DNA from: Thermoleophilaceae bacterium
Lineage (GTDB): Bacteria > Actinomycetota > Thermoleophilia > Solirubrobacterales > Thermoleophilaceae
DNA: 13,606 bases
NCBI GenBank assembly: GCA_013695885.1
Contig: JACCZP010000273.1
Coordinates: 1-13,606, forward strand
Direction of reading: 5' to 3'
A model generated the notes under the pieces. The model did not search any database. It was not told the origin of the DNA and saw only the letters and a program-made list of their open reading frames with translations. Shown here in pieces: positions 5,694-12,108 of this stretch. Both the position numbers and the translations under genes were made by a program. How positions within the stretch are numbered: position 1 is the first letter of the stretch; every line of letters starts with the position of its first letter.

Positions 5694-6521
5694 GTGGGTG
5701 TACTCGACGGAAAGGCGGCCATCGTCACCGGATCGGCGCGCGGCATCGGCCGCGCGACGGCCGAGCTGCTCACCGAGCACGGGGCCCGGGTGCTCGTGAA
5801 CGACCTCGACGGCGAGCTCGCCGAGCAGGCCGCGAGCGAGATAGGAGGGGGCGCCACGGCCTTCGCCGGCGACCTCACCAAGCCAGGCGTCTGCGAGGGC
5901 CTGGTGGAGACGGCGGCCGCGGAGCTGGGGAAGATCGACATCATCGTCAACAACGCCGGCTACACGTGGGACGGCGTCCTCCACCAGATGACCGACGAGC
6001 AGTTCCAGGCCATGATCGATATCCACACGGTGGTCCCCTTCCGCGTGCTGAGGGCCGCCGCGCCCTACCTCCGCGAGCCCGCCAAGCGCGAGCGCGACGA
6101 GGGACGCGAGGTGTTCCGCAAGGTCGTGAACGTCTCCTCGATCTCGGGCACGATGGGCAACGCGGGGCAGGCCAACTACGCCTCGGGCAAGGCCGCGGTG
6201 GTGGGGCTGACCCGCACGCTGGCCAAGGAGTGGGGCCAGTTCAAGGTGAACGTGAACGCCGTGGCCTTCGGCTTCGTGGAGACCCGGCTGACCGCGGCCA
6301 AGGAGGATGGAGCCACCTTCGAGAAGGGCGACGTCTCGATCGACCTCGGCATCCCCGAGCAGATGCGCTCGCTGGCCACGATGATGATCCCCCTCGGCCG
6401 GGCGGCCACGCCCGAGGAGGCCGCGGGCGGTGTGTTCATCCTCTGCACGCCGTGGTCGAACTTCGTGCACGGGCAGGTCCTGAACGTGACGGGTGGCTCG
6501 TTCGCCGGGATGACGAGCTGA
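5694..6521 (+). CDS. Short-chain dehydrogenase/reductase (FabG-like)
   Basis: An NAD(P)-dependent oxidoreductase of 275 residues with the classical SDR fold. It shows the cofactor loop TGSARGIG (12-19), Asp37 after the second strand (NDLDG, more typical of NAD use), NNAG (86-89), Ser149 in NVSSISG, and Tyr162 and Lys166 in YASGK. The usual catalytic Asn of the tetrad is His111 (MIDIHTV). There is a charged insertion (about 127-142) before the Ser strand, longer than in FabG. It probably acts on a 3-hydroxyacyl or 3-oxoacyl thioester or a related alcohol or ketone. It is followed by the R2-like diiron gene after 11 bp, and that gene's ribosome site overlaps the SDR stop, so the two are co-translated. 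The palindrome upstream may control the pair. Confidence 0.92.
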   Translation: MGVLDGKAAIVTGSARGIGRATAELLTEHGARVLVNDLDGELAEQAASEIGGGATAFAGDLTKPGVCEGLVETAAAELGKIDIIVNNAGYTWDGVLHQMTDEQFQAMIDIHTVVPFRVLRAAAPYLREPAKRERDEGREVFRKVVNVSSISGTMGNAGQANYASGKAAVVGLTRTLAKEWGQFKVNVNAVAFGFVETRLTAAKEDGATFEKGDVSIDLGIPEQMRSLATMMIPLGRAATPEEAAGGVFILCTPWSNFVHGQVLNVTGGSFAGMTS

Positions 6522-6526
6522 GGGAG
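6520..6526 (+). promoter_or_regulatory. Ribosome binding site of the diiron gene
   Basis: GAGGGAG overlaps the SDR stop codon (TGA, 6519-6521) and lies 6 nt before the ATG at 6533. It chooses this start over the much longer upstream open frame that runs antiphase through the SDR gene. Confidence 0.7.
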
Positions 6527-6532
6527 CTCGGG

Positions 6533-7270
6533 ATGCTGGCCGGCTACGGGCACTTCCTGCGCACCGCGGCGTCCCTCCAGTGGGACGAGAGGGCGATCGA
6601 TCTCGAGGCCGACGCCCGCGCGTTCGAAGGCCTCGACGTCGGGGCGCGCGACCGCGTGGGCGGCCTCGTGGAGGGCTTGCGGCTCGGCGAGCGCAGCGTG
6701 GCCGCCCACCTCGAGCCCTACGCGCGGGCGGCCGCGGACCCGGACGCCGCGGCGTGCTTCGAGATCCAGGCCGTCGACGAGACCCGCCACGCCCGGTTCT
6801 TCGAGCGTGCGGCCGTCGAGATCCTCGGAGACCGTAGTCCGCCGGTGCCGCCCGCGGTGGCCTCCCTGTTCGAGGAGCGCCTTCCGGCGGCCGCCGCCGA
6901 CCTCGCGACCGACCCGGAGGGCCTCGACGCCGCGATCGGCCTCTACCACATGGTGCTCGAGGGCGTGGTCTTCACCGCGGGCCAGCTCGCGCTGCTCGAG
7001 CTCCTCGAAACGCTCGAAACGCTTCCAGGGCTGCGTTACGGCGTCGAGCTCGTGACGCGCGACGAGCACTGGCACATGGGCTTCGGCGCCCGCTGCCTCC
7101 AGGACCTCGCCCCCTCACCCGAGACGCTCGCGGCCATCGCCAGGGAGGGGGAGCGGGCGGCGGAGGCGTGGGGCGAGTGGGTGGGTCCCCAGCTGGCCGC
7201 GCGGGTGCGCGCCCTTCACCGCCGTCGGCTGCGGGCGGCCGGGCTCGGGGCGCAGGCCGTGGCCGCATGA
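6533..7270 (+). CDS. R2-like diiron (ferritin-superfamily) protein, R2lox-like
   Basis: A 245-residue helical protein with the six-ligand carboxylate/His set of the ribonucleotide reductase R2 group: Glu53, Glu83 and His86 (ETRH), Glu143, Glu178 and His181 (EHWH). The R2 radical Tyr position (His86+4) is Phe90, so it is not a standard class Ia reductase subunit. Val56 (first Glu +3) and Tyr138 (third Glu -5) match the Val-Tyr pair that forms the ether cross-link in R2-like ligand-binding oxidases such as Rv0233, and the 35-residue gap between the third and fourth Glu is the same. Against that, it is much shorter than typical R2lox (about 300 residues or more), mainly at the C-terminus. No R1 subunit gene is nearby. 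Coupling to an SDR suggests oxidation of a lipid or other small hydrophobic molecule, which is inference. Confidence 0.8.
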   Translation: MLAGYGHFLRTAASLQWDERAIDLEADARAFEGLDVGARDRVGGLVEGLRLGERSVAAHLEPYARAAADPDAAACFEIQAVDETRHARFFERAAVEILGDRSPPVPPAVASLFEERLPAAAADLATDPEGLDAAIGLYHMVLEGVVFTAGQLALLELLETLETLPGLRYGVELVTRDEHWHMGFGARCLQDLAPSPETLAAIAREGERAAEAWGEWVGPQLAARVRALHRRRLRAAGLGAQAVAA

Positions 7271-7278
7271 GCGCTGGG

Positions 7279-7284
7279 TAGGCT
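7279..7284 (+). promoter_or_regulatory. Candidate leaderless -10 of the epoxide-hydrolase-like gene
   Basis: TAGGCT, 7 nt, then the GTG at 7292, identical in hexamer and spacing to the crotonase promoter at 2500-2505. It supports the GTG over the ATG at 7310 and suggests that the hydrolase pair has its own promoter after the SDR-diiron operon. Confidence 0.5.
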
Positions 7285-7291
7285 GCCCGGC

Positions 7292-8182
7292 GTGGCGAGC
7301 GCTTCGGCCATGCCCTTCCTCGCGGGGGTGGAGCACCGCACGATCCGGGCCGGTGGCCTCGACTTCCACGTGGCCGAGGCAGGCGTCGGGGACCCGCTGG
7401 TGCTCCTTCACGGCTGGCCCCAGCACTGGTACATGTGGAGACGCGTGATCCCCGGCCTCGCCGAGCGCTACCGCGTGATCTGCCCCGACCTGCGGGGGCT
7501 CGGCTGGAGCGACGCGCCGCGCTTCGGGTACGACAAGGAGACCCTCGCCGACGACGTCGCCCTCCTGATCGACGCCCTCGGGCTCGAGCGGGTGCGCCTG
7601 GCCGGTCACGACTGGGGCGGCCTGGCGGGGTTCCTGCTCTGCCTGCGCCATCCGGGTCTCGTCGCGCGTTACCTGGCCCTGAACATCGTGCACCCGTGGC
7701 CATCGATGGGGCTCGCCACGCTCCCCGCGCTTCCCCGGCTGTGGTACCAGGCGGTGCTCGGCACGCCCGGGCTCGGTCCACGTCTGCTGCGCGACGCGCC
7801 GGGCTTCGTGCGATGGATGCTCTCGGTCTCCGCGGAGCGCGGCACCTGGTCCCGCGACGAGCTTGACGCGTTCGCCGAGCGCCTGCGCGAGCCCGCGCGC
7901 GCCGAGGCCAGCTCGGCGATCTACCGGACCTTCCTCACGCGGGAGCTGGTGCCCTTCCTGCGCGGGCGCTACCGCGACTCACGGCTCGACACCCCCACGC
8001 TCCTGCTCTTCGGCGACCGCGACCGGGTGCAGCCGGTGGCCCTGCTCGACGGCTACGAGGCCCACGCGCCGGCCATGCAGGTCGAGGTGGTCCCCGGGGT
8101 GGGGCACTTCATCGCCGAGGAGGCCCCCGATCTCGTGCTCGACCGCGCGCTGCGGTTCTTCGGCGACGGAGAGGCGGCCTAG
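7292..8182 (+). CDS. Alpha/beta hydrolase, epoxide-hydrolase type
   Basis: A 296-residue alpha/beta-hydrolase with an aspartate nucleophile. The oxyanion block is HGWPQ (40-44, the HGXP motif). The nucleophile elbow is AGHDWGGLAG with Asp107, as in epoxide hydrolases and haloalkane dehalogenases. The acid is probably in FGDRDRV (Asp242 or Asp244), and the base is His272 in GVGHFIAEEAPD. Cap-domain tyrosines at 152 (LWYQAVLG) and 211 (AIYRTF) are in the places expected for the ring-activating Tyr pair of epoxide hydrolases, which favours epoxide hydrolysis over dehalogenation. No signal peptide is seen. The lactonase-like gene follows after 3 bp, so the two probably act in one route, for example opening an epoxide and then a lactone. 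That link is inferred from adjacency only. Confidence 0.88.
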   Translation: MASASAMPFLAGVEHRTIRAGGLDFHVAEAGVGDPLVLLHGWPQHWYMWRRVIPGLAERYRVICPDLRGLGWSDAPRFGYDKETLADDVALLIDALGLERVRLAGHDWGGLAGFLLCLRHPGLVARYLALNIVHPWPSMGLATLPALPRLWYQAVLGTPGLGPRLLRDAPGFVRWMLSVSAERGTWSRDELDAFAERLREPARAEASSAIYRTFLTRELVPFLRGRYRDSRLDTPTLLLFGDRDRVQPVALLDGYEAHAPAMQVEVVPGVGHFIAEEAPDLVLDRALRFFGDGEAA

Positions 8183-8185
8183 ACC

Positions 8186-9094
8186 GTGGCCGAACGAGCG
8201 CAGCCGAAGCCCGCCACCCTGCCGCTCCCCGGGGGGCGCCCGGGCGCCACCGTTCGCCTTCACCCGCTGGTGTCGGGTCGTGGCGCGGTCCCGCCCGCCT
8301 ACCTGCACCGCGACGAGGGACGGCTCGCCCGCCTCAAGGCATTCGGGCTCGGAGCGCGGCGCGACGACTGGGTGCCGATCCCGTTCGTCTCCTTTCTCGT
8401 CGAGCATCCCGGGGCGGGCCCGCTGCTCGTGGACACCGGGCTTCACCCCTCGATCGGGCTCGACCCGGCACTGAACCTCGGGCGGCTGTACGGCTGGATC
8501 ATGCGCGATGCGCTCGCGAGCCCCGAGGAGTCGGTCACCGCGCAGCTGCTGGACCGCGGGCTCGATCCCCGGGAGATCGCCACCGTGGTCATGACCCACC
8601 TGCACTTCGACCACACGAGCGCGATGACCGAGCTGCCCGAGGCCGCGTTCCTGGTGGACGAGCTCGAGTGGGAGGCGGCCACCGCCCCGTTCGCCCTGCT
8701 CCACGGTTACGTGAAGCGCCACTTCTCGCCCGAGCTCGACGTCCGGCTGCTCGACTTCGACGCGGCCGAGGTGGACTCGTTCACCACGTTCGGACGTTCG
8801 CTCGACATCTTCGGCGACGGCTCGGTGCGCCTGGTGGCCACGCCCGGGCACACCGACGGGCACGTCTCCGTGGTCCTCCGCCTTCGCGACCGCGAGGCGC
8901 TGCTGTGCGGTGACGCCGCGTACACGATGCGGACCCTCGAGCGCTCGGACATGCCGGGGCGCACCGCGGACGACCACCTCTTCCGCCGCTCGCTGCGGGA
9001 GATGCAGCGCCACCTCGAGCAGACCCCGGGCACGCTGATGGTGCCGGGCCACGACCTGGAGTGCTGGGAGGCGCTCGAGTCGGTCTACGAGTGA
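8186..9094 (+). CDS. Metallo-beta-lactamase-fold hydrolase, N-acyl-homoserine-lactonase-like
   Basis: A 302-residue MBL-fold enzyme with a full binuclear metal site: HLHFDH (His138, His140, Asp142, His143), TPGHTDGHVS (His222), CGDAAYT (Asp243) and VPGHDLECW (His289). The THLHFDHTSAM block, the Tyr three residues after the Asp (Tyr246) and the PGHTDGHVS loop resemble the AttM/AiiA lactonase branch. It could open a homoserine lactone, another lactone or an ester; sequence alone does not decide. It is the second gene after the epoxide-hydrolase-like protein (3-bp gap), starting at GTG. Its last 10 bp overlap tail to tail with the cyclase gene on the opposite strand, leaving no room for separate terminators. 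Confidence 0.9.
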   Translation: MAERAQPKPATLPLPGGRPGATVRLHPLVSGRGAVPPAYLHRDEGRLARLKAFGLGARRDDWVPIPFVSFLVEHPGAGPLLVDTGLHPSIGLDPALNLGRLYGWIMRDALASPEESVTAQLLDRGLDPREIATVVMTHLHFDHTSAMTELPEAAFLVDELEWEAATAPFALLHGYVKRHFSPELDVRLLDFDAAEVDSFTTFGRSLDIFGDGSVRLVATPGHTDGHVSVVLRLRDREALLCGDAAYTMRTLERSDMPGRTADDHLFRRSLREMQRHLEQTPGTLMVPGHDLECWEALESVYE

Positions 9095-10215
9095 TCGGCC
9101 GGACGCGAGCGCCAGAGGCGCACCGGCTTCTTCACGCCCTTCAGCTTGCGCGGAGCGAGCGGCGAGAAGTCGAAGCGCTCCTCCGCCCGCTCGCGTACCT
9201 CGGCGGTCACGAGAACCGCACCGGGGCGCGCCACCGCGGTCACCCGGCTCGCAAGGTTCACCGGCGCGCCGTACCAGTCGCCGTTGCGCGGCAGCGCGTG
9301 GCCGTGGGCGAGGCCCGCGGACAGCTCCGGGAAGTCGTCGGCCTCCTCCTTGACCGCGTCCACCAGGGCGTGGGCCGCCGCGAGCAGGGCCGGAACGTCG
9401 AAGCAGGCGAGCATCGCGGCGTCGCCGATCGTCTTCACCAGGCGTACGGGGGGCTCGGCGACCTTCGTGGCGAGCTCCCCCAGGCGTCCGGCCAGACGGC
9501 CGAGCTCGTCGGGCGCGATCCGCTCGCCGAGCCGAGTGAAGCCCTCGAGATCGGCGAAGGCGATCGCCACCTCGCGCGCGCCGGCGAGCCGCCCGGTCTC
9601 GCGCTCGGTGCGGCTGACGATGCCCTCGCGCACCTGCTCGCGCAGATGGACCCGCAGGAGGCCCTGCATCAGCGGTCCGGCCTGGGGCAGCAGCTCGGAG
9701 GCCGTCTGGGCGAAGCGATCCGCGATGACCCGCTCCGAGTCCCCGGGCTCGATCAGCACCTCGCCGGCGTGCCGGGCGACCGCCTGGGCGGCGTTGGCCA
9801 TCCCGTTGCCGATCACGCGCATGATCTCGAGAAGGGCTTCGCGCGAGACGCCGACGTCGATGTAGTACTTGACCGCCTGCATCGACTCGAGGTCGCCCTC
9901 GGTGGCCCGGCGCTCGTCGGGGCCCGGACGCGGGAGCCCGAGGGCCATTACCGCGTCCGAGACGAACTCCTCGTCCAGGCCTGTCCTCTCCGCGAGCTCG
10001 GCGAGCGTGTAGCGCTCCTCGCCGGTCAGGGCCAGCTCGACCGGCAGGAGCACCAGGCGGTCCTGCTCCACCGCCCGGCGCAGCGCGTCCACCGAGAGGC
10101 CCTGGTCGAGCAGCTCCCGCAGTAGCTTCGTCCGGTCCTCGCGCGCCGCTTCGCCCTCCACCCCCTCGAGTAGGCCCTCGGCATCGAGGTCGACGTCCTC
10201 CTCGCTGTCGGTCAT
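9085..10215 (-). CDS. Class III adenylate cyclase with N-terminal regulatory domain (Rv1264 type)
   Basis: It converts ATP to cAMP. The C-terminal catalytic domain keeps every key residue: Asp222 (FADLEGFT) and Asp265 (IGDAAM) for metal, Lys261 (VKTIGD) and Asp313 (GDWYG) for adenine, Asn320 and Arg324 (NLASR) for the transition state. These numbers agree within one residue with those published for mycobacterial Rv1264. The first 200 or so residues form a helical region of the type called adenylate cyclase regulatory domain, which in Rv1264 makes the enzyme pH-responsive. No membrane segment is seen. The ATG at 10215 is chosen because the 54 codons upstream are low-complexity Arg/Ala and the Rv1264-like length results (376 residues). 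It is the third gene of the TetR operon, 25 bp after the alpha/beta hydrolase. ATP rather than GTP use follows from the Lys/Asp pair. Confidence 0.93.
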   Translation of the reverse strand: MTDSEEDVDLDAEGLLEGVEGEAAREDRTKLLRELLDQGLSVDALRRAVEQDRLVLLPVELALTGEERYTLAELAERTGLDEEFVSDAVMALGLPRPGPDERRATEGDLESMQAVKYYIDVGVSREALLEIMRVIGNGMANAAQAVARHAGEVLIEPGDSERVIADRFAQTASELLPQAGPLMQGLLRVHLREQVREGIVSRTERETGRLAGAREVAIAFADLEGFTRLGERIAPDELGRLAGRLGELATKVAEPPVRLVKTIGDAAMLACFDVPALLAAAHALVDAVKEEADDFPELSAGLAHGHALPRNGDWYGAPVNLASRVTAVARPGAVLVTAEVRERAEERFDFSPLAPRKLKGVKKPVRLWRSRPADHS

Positions 10216-10240
10216 CGCCGGGTCGGAGGACGAGCCGCGC

Positions 10241-11308
10241 TCAAGCACTCGCCCGCCGGCGACTCTCCGCGGACGCGAGCGGGGGGACGACGCCGCGCGC
10301 ACGCCGTCGGCGCGGTGAGGTCTCGGCCCGCCGGCGGCGCGCCGCGCCCTCGCCGCGGCCGCGCTCCTCGACCGCACGCAGCGCCTTGAGCAGCACGCGG
10401 TCGAACTTGATCTCCTTGACCACCACGCCGTTGTGGTCGCACGGGATGTCGAACGACGGCGCGTCCAGCGAGCGCGCGAGCTCGTACTGCTTGAGCGGGG
10501 GCACCGCGTTGTCCTCGGTGGTGACGATGACCGAGGCCGGCACGCTCACCCGCTCGATCCACTCACGCGAATCGAAGCGCCCGAGCTCGCGTCCGGCCTC
10601 GGCGATGTCGAGCGCGCTTCCTCGTGAGAGCTCCGAGGCGATCCAGGATGTGGTCGGGGAATCGGGAAAGCCCGCGGCGCGCAGGGTCCAGCGCCACGAG
10701 TCGCGCGGGAACAGCTCGATGTACATGCGAAAGATCCCCATGTAGTTCCACAGGATCTTCATGCGCAGGTCGCTCCACTCGCGCGAGGTGGCGCACAGGA
10801 CCATCCCCGCGAGCTGGGCCGGATGGTCGCGGGCGATGAGCTGGGCGATCGCCCCGCCCATCGAGTAGCCCACCACGGTGGCCGGCCCACAGCCGAGCGC
10901 GCGCACCAGCGCCGCGGCGTCGGCCGCGCAGTCCTCGAGGCGGAAGGACCGCACCGTGCGCAGCCCGCGGCCGTGACCGCGGCAATCCATGGCGATCACC
11001 CGGTAGCCGGCCTTCGCCAGAGGGGCGTAGACGCGGAACCAGTTCAGGTCGCTCGGGAACATCCACCCGTGGAGCAGAAGCAGCGGCGGGCCGTCACCGC
11101 CGGTGTCGCGCAGGAAGATCTCGCCGTGGCGGCGGACGTGCAGAAGCCGTCCCTGCGGCAGTCCGGGAGGGGGCTCCGAGGAGAGCGGCGGGGTGCCGCG
11201 GCGCTCGGGGAGCCCCTTCCACGCGGGCGCGCGTCCGGTCAGCCCGAGGATCGCCCCCGGTCCCTTCAGGAGGATCGAGTCGGGGACCCGCGGCCGGGGC
11301 AGCCTCAC
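10241..11308 (-). CDS. Alpha/beta hydrolase (serine esterase/lipase-like) with basic C-terminal tail
   Basis: A 355-residue alpha/beta-hydrolase with the oxyanion block LLLHGWMF (77-84), nucleophile Ser149 in GYSMGG, acid Asp266 in TTEDNAVP and base His292 in CDHNGVV. The family includes esterases, lipases and thioesterases; the substrate is unknown. Residues 1-55 precede the fold, and the last 45 or so (from about 312) are Arg-rich and probably disordered, so a frameshift near the 3' end, or a real nucleic-acid or membrane-binding tail, are both possible. The GTG at 11308 overlaps the TetR stop as GTGA, with GGAAAG 6 nt upstream. The longest open frame would extend 36 codons into TetR coding sequence, which is rejected. 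The regulator upstream probably controls it. Confidence 0.85.
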   Translation of the reverse strand: MRLPRPRVPDSILLKGPGAILGLTGRAPAWKGLPERRGTPPLSSEPPPGLPQGRLLHVRRHGEIFLRDTGGDGPPLLLLHGWMFPSDLNWFRVYAPLAKAGYRVIAMDCRGHGRGLRTVRSFRLEDCAADAAALVRALGCGPATVVGYSMGGAIAQLIARDHPAQLAGMVLCATSREWSDLRMKILWNYMGIFRMYIELFPRDSWRWTLRAAGFPDSPTTSWIASELSRGSALDIAEAGRELGRFDSREWIERVSVPASVIVTTEDNAVPPLKQYELARSLDAPSFDIPCDHNGVVVKEIKFDRVLLKALRAVEERGRGEGAARRRRAETSPRRRRARGVVPPLASAESRRRASA

Positions 11309-11994
11309 GGTGTGCTTTCCAGGGCCGTCTCGGGACCGGCGAACAGACTGAGATGGAGATGCACGACCGCCGACTCGAGCTCCGGCAGCTCGGCCGCTCG
11401 TCCGGCGCGGACCCACTCCGAGACGAGCTCGTCGGTGCCACCCACCAGCGCGGTCAGCAGGGCCTCGGCGGGCGGCGGGCCGGCGTGCTCGTCCGCCGCC
11501 ACCACCTGCACGCCGAAGTCTTCGTGCAGCCGGGCGACGCGCGCCCGGAACAGACCGTGCACGCGGGCACGGCGCTCGAGCGCGCGAGGGCCGGCGGCGG
11601 CGATCTCGAGGAGGAAGGTGCGCGCGAATGCGGGCTCGGAGGAGAGCGTCCCGAGGTAGGCGCGGACACCGGCTCGCACGCGTGCAGCGAAGGAGGGTGC
11701 GCTCGCCTCGGCCTCCCGGATGCGGGCGACGAGCAGATCCACCCCGGCGTCGTAGGCGGCGAGGAAGCAGTCCTCCTTGCCGGAGAAGTGCTCGTAGAAG
11801 GTCTTGCGCGAGACCCGCGCGCGACCCACCACGTCACCCACCGTCACCGCGGCGTAGCCCTTCGCCGACACGACCTCCGCCATCGCGTCGAGCAGGCGTC
11901 CGCGCTGTGAGGAGAGGACCGCCTCGCGCGGCAACCGGTGAGGGCCGCGCGGCAGCGCCCGGCCGGTGGACTCTGGGGCGGCCGTGGCGCTCAA
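11305..11994 (-). CDS. TetR-family transcriptional regulator
   Basis: A helix-turn-helix repressor with a C-terminal ligand domain. The N-terminal HTH is clear: AEVVSAKGYAAVTVGDVVGRARVSRKTFYEHFSGKE in outline, roughly residues 39-73, with the recognition helix around SRKTFYEHF (62-70). The remaining 155 residues are helical and unspecific, as usual for ligand-binding domains. No ATG or GTG is available; the TTG at 11994 gives 229 residues and a TACCGT lies 9 nt upstream. A TTG at 11934 is the alternative and would remove a 20-residue leader. It is the first gene of an operon with a serine hydrolase (4-nt GTGA overlap) and an adenylate cyclase, and is divergent from the acyltransferase gene, so both units are candidate targets. 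The ligand may be an acyl-CoA or lipid, by context only. Confidence 0.88.
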   Translation of the reverse strand: MSATAAPESTGRALPRGPHRLPREAVLSSQRGRLLDAMAEVVSAKGYAAVTVGDVVGRARVSRKTFYEHFSGKEDCFLAAYDAGVDLLVARIREAEASAPSFAARVRAGVRAYLGTLSSEPAFARTFLLEIAAAGPRALERRARVHGLFRARVARLHEDFGVQVVAADEHAGPPPAEALLTALVGGTDELVSEWVRAGRAAELPELESAVVHLHLSLFAGPETALESTP

Positions 11995-12108
11995 GGGTGA
12001 TAAACGGTAACGTACTTCGCCCTCCCGGGGCCGGGTTCGCCGCGCTCCCCGTCGACCAAGCTCCCGACGCCCCGCCCCTCGGGACATCCCCAGCAGCACC
12101 CCGCCGAG
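11995..12108. promoter_or_regulatory. Divergent TetR/acyltransferase intergenic region
   Basis: This 114-bp gap contains an AT-rich island (12000-12015, around AAACGGTAACGTAC) in otherwise GC-rich DNA. The minus strand has TACCGT (12004-12009), 9 nt before the TTG start; the plus strand has TAACGT (12008-12013). The two overlapping boxes could serve divergent promoters, with the regulator binding across them. The island has only weak symmetry (GTA-ACG-TAC), so no firm operator can be drawn. Confidence 0.35.

Noticed and set aside
6533..7270. Calling the diiron protein a ribonucleotide reductase small subunit
   Set aside because: The radical Tyr position is Phe, the protein is short, and no R1 gene is present; the Val/Tyr pair fits R2lox better.
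8186..9094. Calling the lactonase-like enzyme a quorum-quenching AHL lactonase
   Set aside because: The metal motifs are shared by many MBL hydrolases; nothing in the sequence fixes homoserine lactone as substrate.
10216..10377. Longer N-terminus for the adenylate cyclase
   Set aside because: Low-complexity Arg/Ala/Ser translation, overlapping the hydrolase 3' end; starting at 10215 gives residue numbers matching Rv1264.
11309..11416. Upstream extension of the alpha/beta hydrolase into the TetR gene
   Set aside because: Would overlap real TetR coding sequence in another frame; the GTGA junction with GGAAAG gives a better start.
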